Positions 33,784-45,271 of a stretch of DNA of 64,000 nucleotides are shown here, one piece after another. The stretch covers positions 1,178,001 to 1,242,000 of the forward strand of contig NC_089182.1 of assembly GCF_947507565.1 (NCBI RefSeq), read 5' to 3'. The stretch comes from Oscarella lobularis (taxonomy: Eukaryota; Porifera; Homoscleromorpha; Homosclerophorida; Oscarellidae). Below the pieces are notes generated by a model, which was not told where the DNA came from, did no database searches, and saw nothing but the letters and a program-made list of their open reading frames with translations. Positions within the stretch are counted from its first letter, which is position 1; every line of letters begins with the position of its first letter. A program made the translations under genes and the position numbers.

Positions 33784-36700
33784 AAAAAATAGAATAGAAC
33801 ACCACCACTACTTCATAAATATGGATAGTCTTAGTTAGACTCAAACCCCTTCTCTTTAGCATACGAGAACGCCTTGGCATGAAGGTGATTGGCGCGTTGA
33901 AGAGAAAGGACGTGGCTGTGAATCACGCCGCAGTCGACATGTTGTGCTCTCTCATGCAGGTAGAGACCATTGTTGGAAAACGACGTCTTTAGTATTAATT
34001 TTTTAATTTTTTAGCCGATGCATGACAATTTCAATCTGAGAATCGAGCAATTGAACAAGGCGTCGCTTTTGTCTTCGGAGAAGTTTCTTCTTTCGCTGTT
34101 GGAAATTTTGAAGGAGCACACGGAACGCGGCACCGGAGCGCTCATTATCAGCGCTCTCTTGGATTTTCTCAATTTCGCTCTTTGCGCTCCTTACAGGTAA
34201 CCATAGAAATGGCGATAGAATTATTAATTATATGTAATAATAGCGAAACGACGGACGGCAATCATTTTGATTCTTTGCTCAAACTCGTTGCGGGTAGGCG
34301 ATTCAATGACGTCAATAACGTGCCTAATTAGCTCGTGTATAGATCTTGGCAGAGTGATTTTTAAATTATTTCAGGTAGAATAGAAATGTGAGTATAAATA
34401 GAGACAATTAGAGATCAGACTTGCTTGTAGCATCCTTCGATGGCAATTGTAAAGGGAGCCGGGATGCTGATGAAGTCAATTATCGAAGAGGCGGAAGCAG
34501 AAGACGCTCACAGCATGCAAGAATTGGCGCTGGCCGAAGGCGCTCTCGTCCGACACCTTCACACGGCCATGTTCACGCAAAGTGCCGATAACAGAATGCT
34601 CACGCACAGGTAATGTAGAAAGTCATTTATTATTTATTTATTTATTTATTTTTAAATACACGTGCGCTATTGTTTAGGCAGTTGAGTCGTCATTTGGTCG
34701 GTTTGTGGACGACTGGGCATCCGACTGCGCAGCATCTTATGAGACGAATGCTGGTAATCTTATTTGTATTCATTATAGATTATTAGTTTTTTGACTCTGT
34801 ACTACTACTACTACTATAAAGCCGCGCGGTCTCATCATTTATCTCGAATCCGACGAACAAGTTCCGGAAACCGAACGCGATCGAATGCACGTGCGAGACA
34901 ACGTGCAAGCGGCGAAGGTTAATTAAATAAATAAATACTTATTAACCAATCCTATTTAATCGAAAACTTCAAACTTTCTATACTAGACTCTGCACCGTTC
35001 CAAGCAGGGCTCCTTGAAGCAAGTGGAGGCCTTTCTCACCCACTGGAAATCGAGAATGAAAAGCAGCAGACAGCCAACAGACAATCTTCCCGTGGCCTTA
35101 CGCAAGCGCCGTCAAAAAGTCAAATCCGACTACAATTGGCCCTACTTTTACTACCAGTACCAATAGCTTATTTTGTGACGTCGTAAATTAGCCTTCTAAT
35201 AAATCTAGATTTGAACTCGATCACGCTGAACCGGCTTTGATTTGGAATTACAAGACGAGGGAGGAGCTGAGGGAGGCGTTGGAAGCGGAAGTCAGATCGT
35301 TTAACATCGACAAGGATTTGGGCGGAACGTTCGAGATTGCGTGGAATCATCAGGAGTTCGAAGTCCGCTACGAATGTCTCTCCGACGAAATCAAGATTGG
35401 CGACTATTATTTGAGATTGCTCTTGGAACAAGAAATTGACGCCGAAAAAATTGCTGATCCGTTAGTTTTGAGAGACCGGTGATTGGGTACTTTGTATATT
35501 TATTTCTCTTTGCGTAGGCTCGAGTTCTTTAATGATCTGTATCATCGTTTTTTGCTCTCGTCGAAGCCGATCATGAAAGCCATGTGTCTCCAGGTTTGTG
35601 TTTGATTTTTAATAGACGTTTCTGATGATTCGATTTTCCTCAGGCGATGACGATTGTCTACGGGAAATGCTCGCAGAAAATCGGCGCGTTTAACGATGCA
35701 AAGCATTTCGTTCTGATGCTCGATAAGGTGAAAGGGAAAAATGGTTTTTATTGGTATGTCTCATTGACTTTGCTACTAGACTATTGATCGTCTTGAAAGA
35801 GATCGCTTGTTGTATTTCTTGGACAAATTGATGCTGAATCGAGTGAGAAAAGAATATAAGGGCGTAGTATACGTAAATGAGGCTTTTCTGCCTGTAGCGA
35901 AATGTAAAGGAGCTGATTGACGCGAATATCGTCAAAATGTTGATTGATCTTGCAACCTTGGCTCATCTTCACACGAGCCGTGCAACAGTACCTCTGCAAG
36001 TAAGAAATTCAATAAGATTGATATGGGAACTCTAACGTGACGTTTAATTAATGGGAACTCTTTCCATCTAGATGAATGTATTGGAAGCAGCTCCCGACTC
36101 GAGAAGCGACACGGAAGCAGAATGGTACTACGGAAACAAAGAAAAGGAGCGACTCGGACCATACAGCTTTGCTGACGTCAGGGGGAAAAAAATAGACGGT
36201 TCGTTTATTATTGATTAATTTTTTTTGCGATACAGATCAAAATGTTTTGGGAGGAATCGTCGATCAATCAAAAGACGCGCTGCTGGGCGCAGGGAATGGA
36301 CGGATGGCGTCCCTTGGAACAAATCGCGCAGCTCAAGTGGAATCTCATGTCAACCGGACACGCTCTCATGAACGAATCGGAAATGACGACTCTGATACTT
36401 AACATGCTCGTGCAAATATGCAGCTTTTATCCGAGCAGGTGAATCAGAAATCAATATAATTATGAATATAGGAATATGATAATTTTTTAGGGAGGGCGGT
36501 GCAATAGTTCGTCCCGTTCCGAGGTGCAAACGAATGCTGACTGATTCCGTCTGTCTTCCTCATTTGGTGCAGGTAGGCCCCCCAATATCTGTTAGGCATT
36601 TATTTATTTATTTATTTATTTATTTTGTATTAGCTCTTCTTGACTTTTGATCCCTACTTGGTCGAAAAGCTTGCCGTCTTGATGTCGGACATTGTAGAGG

Positions 36701-39700
36701 TGAATTTTAGTTACAATTACTTGATTTTGTAGTATTAATTAATTAATTAATTATTTCTTTAGGACAATCCTGTTCTTCCGCGATTATTTACATCGGGAAT
36801 ATTCTTTTTCATTCTTATGTATACAGGATCCAACGTTTTGCCCATTGCAAGGTATATCCACAGTTAAAAGAAGTGAATTAATTATTTATTGATATTGTCC
36901 CTATAGGTTTTTGAAATACACTCACATGAAACAGTCATTTCGTCCTGATGACGTCAGAAAGGCATTTACGCGATTTTTAATCTTTATAGCCTATTCGTAG
37001 AATCCAACTTCGGATATTATGCAAATGAGCATCTTGGGGCAAATTCTTCCCGAGGCCATGGTTCATTTTTTGGAAAACTATGGTTAGAGTCTACCTAATA
37101 TTTTTTATAAGTAATTAGTTAATATACGTCTATAGGGCCTGAGAAGTTTTCTGAGGTTTTTCTAGGAGAATTCGATACGCCCGAAACCATTTGGGGAAGC
37201 GAAATGAGGCAAATTTAAACCAGTAAACAACTATGCAACGTTGTTAGTATTACCCCAATAGGCGTATGATGATCGGAAAAATTGCGGCTCATTTGGGCGA
37301 TTTTTCACCTCGACTCCAGAGCAACACTAGATCAATTTATCAAGTGCGTTCAAGTGGGAACTTCAGACTTGGGTATTGGTTATTGATTACCTATAGTACT
37401 GTGCTATTCCTGCTATTAAATATCCTCAACTCGAGGACGAGCTCTTCTGCAATTCGTACTACTTGAGACATCTCTGTGACACGCAGAAATTTCCCGATTG
37501 GCCTATCAGAGACCCGGTAAATGCCTTGCAATTGAAGTAGGATTTCTCAAGTAAATATTTCTTCTGTAGATTAAACTGCTGAAAGACGTCCTCGAAGAAT
37601 GGAAACGCGAAGTCGACAAAAAGGCTCCTTCGATGACCGTTGAAGATGCGTATTCAATCCTCCAATTGTCAACCGGAACAGGAGGGTAAATAAACAAAGA
37701 TACCGGTAGAGTGATTAGCGTATATAATCTTGTGTGAAGGCACGAAGAGGGGAAAGTTCGCAAAGCCTATTTCAAATTGGCTCAAAAGTATCACCCAGAC
37801 AAAAACCCAGATGGAAGGGTATATCTATTATTTGTTGGGGCTGATTTTGTTTTTCATCCGTCGCCGTTCACTCACATTAGGAAATGTTCGAATCAGTGAA
37901 CAAAGCGTACGAGTTCCTCTGCTCAAAATCTCACTTTCAGTCCGGTCCCGACCCTCAACGAATAGTCTTGCTTCTTCGCACCCAATCAATTCTCTTTCAA
38001 CGATACAAAGACGGTAGGCATTGAAGCTAGATGACGGGTTCTTTTTTAAAAAAAATTGTTTTTATATACAGAATTAAGCGAGTACAAGTACTCTGGATAT
38101 CCAATGCTCATCAAGACCATCCAACTGGAAAGCCACGACGACCAGTTGTTTTCGAAGGCGGCTCCCCTTTTGTCCGCAGCTGCGGAACTGTGCTTTCACA
38201 CGATAAATTGCTCGGCTCTGAATGCCGAGGAGTTGAGACGGGAAAACGGCATCGAAGTGCTGCAGGAGGCGTACACTCGTTGCGTCGCCGTTATCAATAA
38301 TTCGTCGAAGCAGGACGAAAGAGCTGTCGATGTAAGATATCATAGAAATAAATAACTTTTTTTCTTATATGCAGATGTTACCCCGTGCTTGTTGTGTCTA
38401 ATTTAGATTGCGACGCACATCACGCGTTGCTATCGCGTCGCTGCCCAATTCGAGCAATGCAGAGAAAAGATTCAGGAAGTGCCGTCCATTTTGAAAGACG
38501 TTTGCAGAATTTTGTACTTCAAGGTGAGAGCGACAGCCGAGTTCTCGTTTGAATGACAAACAGCTCTTTATTTTAATTAGAATTTGCCGCGGCTGAACAC
38601 TGTAGCTGTTCAATGCGTCACCGCCTTTTCTATCGACATGTGGCTTCAGACTCAGTTGTTGCATGTCAGTTGTTCTGCTACGCGTTGGGACATTTGGGGT
38701 ACGAACGCGATTTTTTTAGGCTGGAGCCGTCTGGCATCTCCTGATTTTCTTGTTCAATTACGATTTCACTTTGGACGACAGCGGAGTGGAAAAAAGTGGG
38801 GAGTCAAATCAGCAGGTACAGAATTCGATGTCAAACTACGTATAAATTCATAAATTTTCTGTTTAGGAAGTAGCCAATAATCTAGCTAAAATTAGTATAG
38901 TAGCGCTTCAAAAATTGGGAGGATATATGTGTAAGAGAGACTGGCAATATAGTAGTGTATTCCTATAAGTACCGATCTTCTCTGTGTTGGATGTAGCCGG
39001 TGAAGATGCGACTCCGGAAAATCCGTCTGTTCGGAAATCGTTGATTGCTATGCTTACTCCTTACGTCTGCCGGCAGATGAAAAAATTGCCACCTTCAGAG
39101 GCAAGAGAATCTCCGCGGAGAATTCTTTATAGAAGACGACAATCGCAATTTACAATTGTCAGGTCTTGAAACTGCTAAACAGTAACACGGTAAACCCGTA
39201 TTTGATATGGGACAACGCAACTCGAAGCGAGCTTACCGACTACTTGGAGAATCAGCAGCAATCTACCGTCAAATATGTAAGAAAAAAAGGAAAAAAAGAC
39301 GTCATGGAATGACCACGTAATCGTTTTTGTGTCAGGGCGAATGTGACCCAGATTTCGGCGCGTCTTTCGTTTTCACCGTTCACAAAGACGAGCTAATTGT
39401 CGGCGAAATATTTGTACGGATTTACAACGAGCAGCCAACTTTTGTTTTAGAGGCAAGGCATAGAGAATAACGGTCGTCTACACATACATATAATAAATAA
39501 TTATCTTGCTTAGGATTCTCCCAAATTCACTTTAGATCTTCTCAATTTTCTGGGCGCTCAAGCAGAAGTAAGAATTGCGTTATTAATTAATTAATTAATT
39601 AATTTTATGTTACTTGTGCGCTAGTATCTCCATTCTCTGATGGCTTTGACGGCTTCTGACGTGGATACGAGCAAGACGGGTCAAAATGCGGAACGGCTCA

Positions 39701-41886
39701 AGAACGTGCAGTTGGCTTTGGAGGCGCTGAGAAATTGCCTACGAAACAACCCAGGAGCTGAGCTCCAGTGCATTGGACACTTCAAATTGATATTCTCGCT
39801 TCTGAGAATGACAGGCGCGCAGACGCTGCAGCTATTGGCTTTGGAGGTGCGTTGGGCATGAATAGTCAATGAATAAGGATTATGGAGTGGTTTGTACAGG
39901 TTATAACGGCTGTGACTGGAAACAAGAAGTGCGTGATGAATATTTCCGATGCCAATGTTTTGATGTATTTGCTGATGATTCTTCACACGCTGCCACCGGG
40001 TATAGCAATAGCGGGGATAAAAGACATATAGCAGCAATTGATTTTTGTTACATCTCTAGGGAGGGGTCTTGCCCTTGAGATTTTACATGCATTGTCGTCG
40101 CACACTCAAATCATAAAGCAGGCCCTCAATAAAGGTGCGACGGCCGTATCTTAGGTTTGATATTGATTTTGGTTTAAGGGGCTCTTATCTACCTTCTTGA
40201 CGTTTTCTGCAACGCTCAACTTCCGGCCGTGCGCGAGAGTGCGGCTGCGCTCTTTTCCAAAATGATCACAGACAAACTACTTGGGCCAAAGGTAGGGAGG
40301 ACCATTGATAATTAAATTTTTAATTCATTCTGCTAGGTTCGGCTCATTTTGAATAAATTTCTTCCTCCAATTTTCATGGATGCAATGCAAGACAATCCGG
40401 AAGCAGCTGTTCACATGTTTGAAGGTAGGCCTTGTCATATAATCTATTGGCTTTTCTACGATGGACATTAGGAAGCCACGAGAATCCTGAGCTTGTGTGG
40501 AACGACGAGGCTCGGGATAAAGTGAAAGGAACGGTCAGGAAAATGATGAGAAGGCAAGAAAATAAATAAATTATTTAACAAAAACTATGTGTGCTTATAG
40601 TCACTACGAGAAGCAGAAGGATGACCCTGAAGCTCTCTGGAAGGTAAGTTTTATAACCATCGATATTTGGCGTTTTTGACATGCATTTTGTCAAGCTTCC
40701 GCACGACTTTCTCGTTGTATACACGGACGTCGAAGGTCAAATTGTCGTGGGCGGTGTCATCCTGAAGCTCTTCATCCAGCAGCCTGCTTGGGTATTGACA
40801 GTCGCCTACATAACTCCTATCCCTTTCATCATACTTTGATATTAGGTTCTCCGGCGCCCTAAGGAGTTTTTAGTGGCTCTAATGGATCGCTTTGATAATC
40901 TCGTCTTTCAACCCGATCCAAATGTAGGAAGGGTGGCTTTTTTGAGAGATGCAGCTCGAAACATGTTCTTCTTTTTAGGGCGAAGAATTGGAAACAGTGA
41001 CGCAGGCTCTTGTTTGTCTTTTCGTGGCGCAGCAGCAAATGGCCGACATGGTGAGAAAGATTAGTCAGATTGCTTCAATCTCTTACGCTTATAAAACCAG
41101 CTTCCTCAACTTGGCCACATTCCCAAAATCTTCAAAACGATGAAAACAAATTCTCCAGTGAATAGTGCCATACCGAAAGCGTGCATCAGCGTCATTCACC
41201 AAATCGTCAATAACGACGTGCGTAATAACAGTTCGCGCTCAGCACCGAACGTCCTTCTGAATTGCGTATGCGTAGGTTTGCGTGCAGACAATAAAAGAGT
41301 GCGATTGCTTTGCATCTTTGATTGTGGGCATGAAAACCCGCCCCGATGCAATCGGATTGGCCGCTGAAGCTCTTCACACTCTCTTCGAAAGAAACGATAC
41401 CGTTCTAGTACATAAGGTGAAACTCGCATAAAAACTTTATAACGTGTTATATTACACTAATTTTTTTACGTTTTAGGGCGTTAAAAGTGGACTCGTTGAC
41501 TATCTACTCGAACTATTGGATTCTCCGCTTGAGGGCTTGGATAATCCTTCTGCCGCGAAAGCGCAGATAGTCAAAGCGCTCAAGGCCATGAGGAAAGATC
41601 TCGAACTCGGCAACGAGGTAAACAAAAGAAAAATATCCTTATACATCCACGAAACGCGTTTTCTGTTTTTTAGATCGATTCCGTGCTAGAAAAGTCGAGC
41701 GTGTGGTCTGTATACAAGGATCAGAAGCACGATCTATTTATTCAACAGACCCAGTTTGCCGGCTACTTGACCGGTCCTGTGGGCGTGGCCGGTTACCTAA
41801 CGGCAGGAACATCGACGACGACGTCCGCTATTGCCGACGAACCGCCACCGATGGACCCCCCTCACGACGAGGAAGCGGATGATTGA
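31627..41886 (+). CDS. DNAJC13: DNAJC13 / RME-8 endosomal J-domain protein
   Basis: RME-8 is a very large peripheral endosomal protein that recruits Hsc70 and works with WASH and SNX1 in cargo sorting. ATG 31627 opens [11 protein letters not shown]...[20 protein letters not shown], the conserved RME-8 start. The N-terminal PH-like region continues to about 32650. Long helical-repeat sequence follows, with IWN-type repeats ([15 protein letters not shown] near 35236, [15 protein letters not shown] near 39205, [13 protein letters not shown] near 40494). A GYF-like segment ([16 protein letters not shown]) lies near 36125. The J domain (37650-37950) has [10 protein letters not shown] with an intact HPD. 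Stop at 41884-41886. All exons are small and the order is complete, so it should be full length (over 2000 aa). Confidence 0.95.
33751..33788 (+). repeat. (AAAG)n microsatellite in a DNAJC13 intron
   Basis: About nine AAAG units just after a splice donor. Confidence 0.9.
36598..36626 (+). repeat. (TTTA)n microsatellite in a DNAJC13 intron
   Basis: About seven TTTA units. Confidence 0.9.
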
Positions 41887-42914
41887 CACAGTAAGCTCTT
41901 TGTTCGTTGTGTATAATTTTTTTCTATGAGACAGAACTTTGTATGCGCTCGTCATTTAATGTTTGTGTTCGTGAGAGACTTTGGCGTTGTCATGTGCGCT
42001 CTTGCAACGTCACGGCGTTCGAATTGATCCCCGGCGTGGTTGTTTTGACTGTTCCATTGGTGAGTGCTTGCTCAAGTCGCCGTAGATGTATACTTTAGGG
42101 CGTCATATTAATATGCACCTCCCTCCTTGGCGTCCGGAGTTAATTTGCCGTTCCCTGGGAACTTGGAATAAGTCTTTCTTCGTGGGGGCTGGAGGCTACT
42201 AAAAAAATTATAATGTGCCTTCCTCCTCGGTAAAGCCCACTGTGGGGACTGCAGTCTCAGTCCTACCACTTGGTATCCTGGCCAGGCGGCAGCGAGGAAC
42301 AACCAAATAAGAGACACACGAGATACTTAATTTTAGTTTATTTTACATTCGGGACATTTTAATTAATAAAAATTTGAACATAGCATCTCCTACTTATCTG
42401 CAAAATACGCGTTGTATTTGCTTTTTCTGATGCCCGTATGTCCGGGTAGGGTAAACGGCTTTTTAGGAAAAACAAAGGAAAAGCCGTTTACCCTACCCGG
42501 ACATACGGGCCACCGCAGCATTGTACACGTGTACACGCACATGTTGCTCAAACATTTATTAATAAATTAACAACGCGAGGCAACAGTATTTGTTAAATTT
42601 TTTACTAAATAAATTAGCAACGCGAGAAAAACACCATTCAAATCGTAGATACGTGTCCGACAGGCGCACTAACTACCGTGTACATGACTCAGGCTGACTG
42701 CTAGCTATAGACGGCTGTTCCATCACTTTCAACGCGTCGATTGATTTGTCGAACTTGAATTCTAATGAAGCGGGCGTCGTATGGAAGCTCCGCCCTCCGC
42801 CCCCTAAAAACAGCACCGGTGTCTTTCACTCTCACATTCATCATCGTTTATTGCTATAAGGCGTCTAGACTCTCGAGACTCGATTCCCACCAGCAGCGAT
42901 CTCGGTAACGAACG
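41887..42914. other. DNAJC13-Dlish intergenic region
   Basis: 1 kb, the longest clear gene-free gap. It holds the DNAJC13 3' flank, a GC-richer stretch at 42110-42310 of unknown nature, a long perfect inverted repeat (42432-42510), and the Dlish 5' flank. I found no convincing ORF, tRNA or intact transposon. Confidence 0.5.
42432..42510. repeat. Perfect 32 bp inverted repeat with 15 nt loop
   Basis: Left arm 42432-42463 (begins gcccgtatgtccgggtaggg) and right arm 42479-42510 are exact reverse complements. The loop is taggaaaaacaaagg. RNA from either strand would fold into a 32 bp stem without mismatch. It lies in an intergenic region. It could be a fold-back element, a hairpin-RNA source, or the collapsed ends of a deleted transposon. 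Confidence 0.95.
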
Positions 42915-44309
42915 ATGAGCTTCCTTTGCATCGGCGGCAGCGGCGCCAGCGACGGCACGCCAGCGCTCAACAAGAGAAGGCGTAGCTACAGCTCGGTCGA
43001 AAAGCCGACGCACCTCCGAAAGCACAAATCGTCGCCTCTCAAACCTGGAAGAGCGTCGTGTAAGAAACGAAACCCTCCCCCTCGTCGTCGTTCCGGGCTT
43101 CTTCCTCGAACGATCTATCTATAGACGCGGGCGCAACGAGTCTCGACGACAGTCCGATGGGTGGGATCGCGTTTCCCACGAACGAGAGCGCCCCGCTGCG
43201 CGCGAACGGAGGAAGTTTACCCGTCGTCGTAATCGCCGAAGATTTCGTCGCCGAAACGAAAGACGAATTGAACGTGCGACGCGGTCAAATGGTCAAAGTT
43301 CTGCAATCGACGTCGTCGCCGATCGCGCCGGAGGAAAGCGATTGGATCTACGTGAAGTCGGGCAGCGCGACGCGCGGTTACGTGCCGACGCGCATTTGCG
43401 TGCCCGTTTTCATGTGGAATAGCAGCGACGGCGAGAACGACGACGATTCGGGCGAGGAGAGCGTCAATTTTTACTCGTCGACGCCTAAGTCGAAATCGAG
43501 AGGCGGACAGGCGATATCGCGCGCGTGCGTCCAGTCCGTCTACTCGTCGGAGTTGACCGTTATCGTGCGAAATCGCGCTCACACTAATAATGCTTCGTCG
43601 CACGCTGTCGAATCGGCGCGCGTGTTTGACAGGCGCCCGCAGGGCTTCGCCCTAGCGCTCTACTCCTATCGCGCGCGCATGGAAGACGATTTGCCCGTGC
43701 AGCGCGGTGATTGGTTGGTGATTTTGAACGCGGGCGATCGCAATTGGCTGTGGGTACGTCGACGCGACGGACTGGAAGGCTTTGTTCCGCGTTCCTACGT
43801 CTCGCGACTAGGTGAGTGGTAGTTTCCCACGGGAGAGCGCTCGACCTCTACTCGCATGTGAATGAATGAATGAATTACTTCCGCCCCCCTCGAAGTAGCA
43901 GGTGCTAGTAAACAAGCGCGCGAAATTCGAGCAGCCTTTTAGAATCTTAGCCTCTTTTATCTCTGATACCGACGCTCTTTTACGCGCGAATCGGGGCCCA
44001 CCTATTTATCATTTACGCCCACATTTTCTAATTCATTTTGCTTTAGACGAACGCCCGCGTCTCGCGCGAAAGCCCCCTTTGAAACACTACAGAAGCGACG
44101 GGGACCTCATCGGCCTAGCCGCTATGGTCGTCGATTTCGATTACGACGCCGTTCATCCTTCGGCCGTTTCTATATCTCGCGGCGAACTCGTCTACGCCGA
44201 TCTCACCTCGAAAACGACCAACGGATGGCTGTGGGTGAACGTGCCGACGAGAAATCGCGAGGGTTTCATTCCGTCGACGTTTGTGCGTCCTCTTACGTCA
44301 TCGGTATAG
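42915..44309 (+). CDS. Dlish: Dlish-like triple SH3 adaptor
   Basis: Drosophila Dlish (Vamana) is a membrane-associated SH3 protein that links the Fat cadherin to Dachs in Hippo/planar-polarity signalling. Exons 42915-43059, 43125-43811 and 44047-44309 sum to 1095 nt (364 aa). The start MSFLC matches the conserved, Cys-containing N-terminus of that family. Three SH3 domains follow: VVVIAEDFVAETKDELNVRR...DWIYV, FALALYSYRARMEDDLPVQR...NWLWV, and AAMVVDFDYDAVHPSAVSIS...GWLWV with GFIPSTFVRP at the end. The third domain, with its YADLTSKTTNGWLW insert, is especially characteristic. Acidic and Ser-rich linkers lie between SH3-1 and SH3-2. Confidence 0.82.
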
Positions 44310-45271
44310 ACTTGTTGATATTACGCGCGCGACGTCACAACTTGTAACATGCTATCTTATTCTTAATTGTTTTCTGTTTCGTTAATTAATCGATTTAGTT
44401 CATTTTTGCTCTGTTGGTATTTGGTGGCCGTGTGTGTCAATGAAACGTTTTCGCTTTCAATGGGTCCTCCCCCACCACGCCCACATTCGGGTGTCGCAGT
44501 TCGTATCGTTATCTGCGGCACGTCGAGTCCGGATCGATTCCCGGCGTCTAGCGACGTTCCCGCCCGACTATTGTCGGGCACCAGGCATGGGTTACTCGGC
44601 GGTGGCGCCGGATCAGAAACGAGGGGAATAGTGGCGTGCGCTAAGCGACGTACGCGATTGTCTTTCGACTCGATTCGAGACGGAGCGACAAAACAAGGAG
44701 ACGAAACCAACTGAAGACTGCACCCGCGCCGAATCAATTTACCTGGAATCGTGGGTCGAGTGCCAACACCTCCCACCGGCGACACGCCCACTCGTTGTAG
44801 AAGACTCGGAGCTGCCTCGGGGCACGTACGCTTTCGCGTAAGCGAAGGCTTCGATCCTCGAACGCGATCCATCGTGCGAGCAATTCGTCGAGTCTCTTCC
44901 CGCTCGAACTCCTCGTGCATGCGCCGAGCGCGACTGATACGCTCCGCTTCGCGACGAACGCAACGTCGCAACGAGAGGGCGTGACGATCGCTCCAATCGG
45001 AAAAGACTTTCGACGTGCCCCGGATCTCCATTGAATATCAAGTCGACGGCGAGCGAATGCAAGACGTCAGAGCGGCCGGTCGTTTGACTGCTTTCGTGTA
45101 CCCCCCGATGTGAGAGAGTTCCTTCGTTCACGTGAGAGGCGGAGCTTTCTCACGTTCTTAGAATTCCCGTATTTAGTCTATGGCTCCATTGTCTCTCACG
45201 TGATATCATGCACAACCCCCCAAAATTGCCTGCATAGAAAAGAATAAAAACCCATAAACAAATAGTTCTAA
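44310..45271. other. GC-rich region between convergent genes, coding status unresolved
   Basis: 962 bp between the Dlish stop and the MAP3K stop. Between 44400 and 45130 several frames on both strands are open at once, including 222 and 130 codons on the minus strand. Plus-strand stretches such as ESIYLESWVECQHLPPATRP (before a stop at 44838) and TFDVPRISIEYQVDGERMQD (about 45002-45105) also read plausibly. None matches a family I know, and no frame has a convincing start plus splice sites. It may be overlapping 3' UTRs or a small unrecognised gene. Confidence 0.4.

Noticed and set aside
42432-42510. Intrinsic transcription terminator
   Set aside because: The hairpin is perfect, but the surroundings are animal nuclear DNA; rho-independent termination does not apply, and no T-run follows the right arm.
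44515-44560. tRNA B-box-like string (ggatcgattcccgg)
   Set aside because: No matching A box, acceptor stem or anticodon arm at the right distance.
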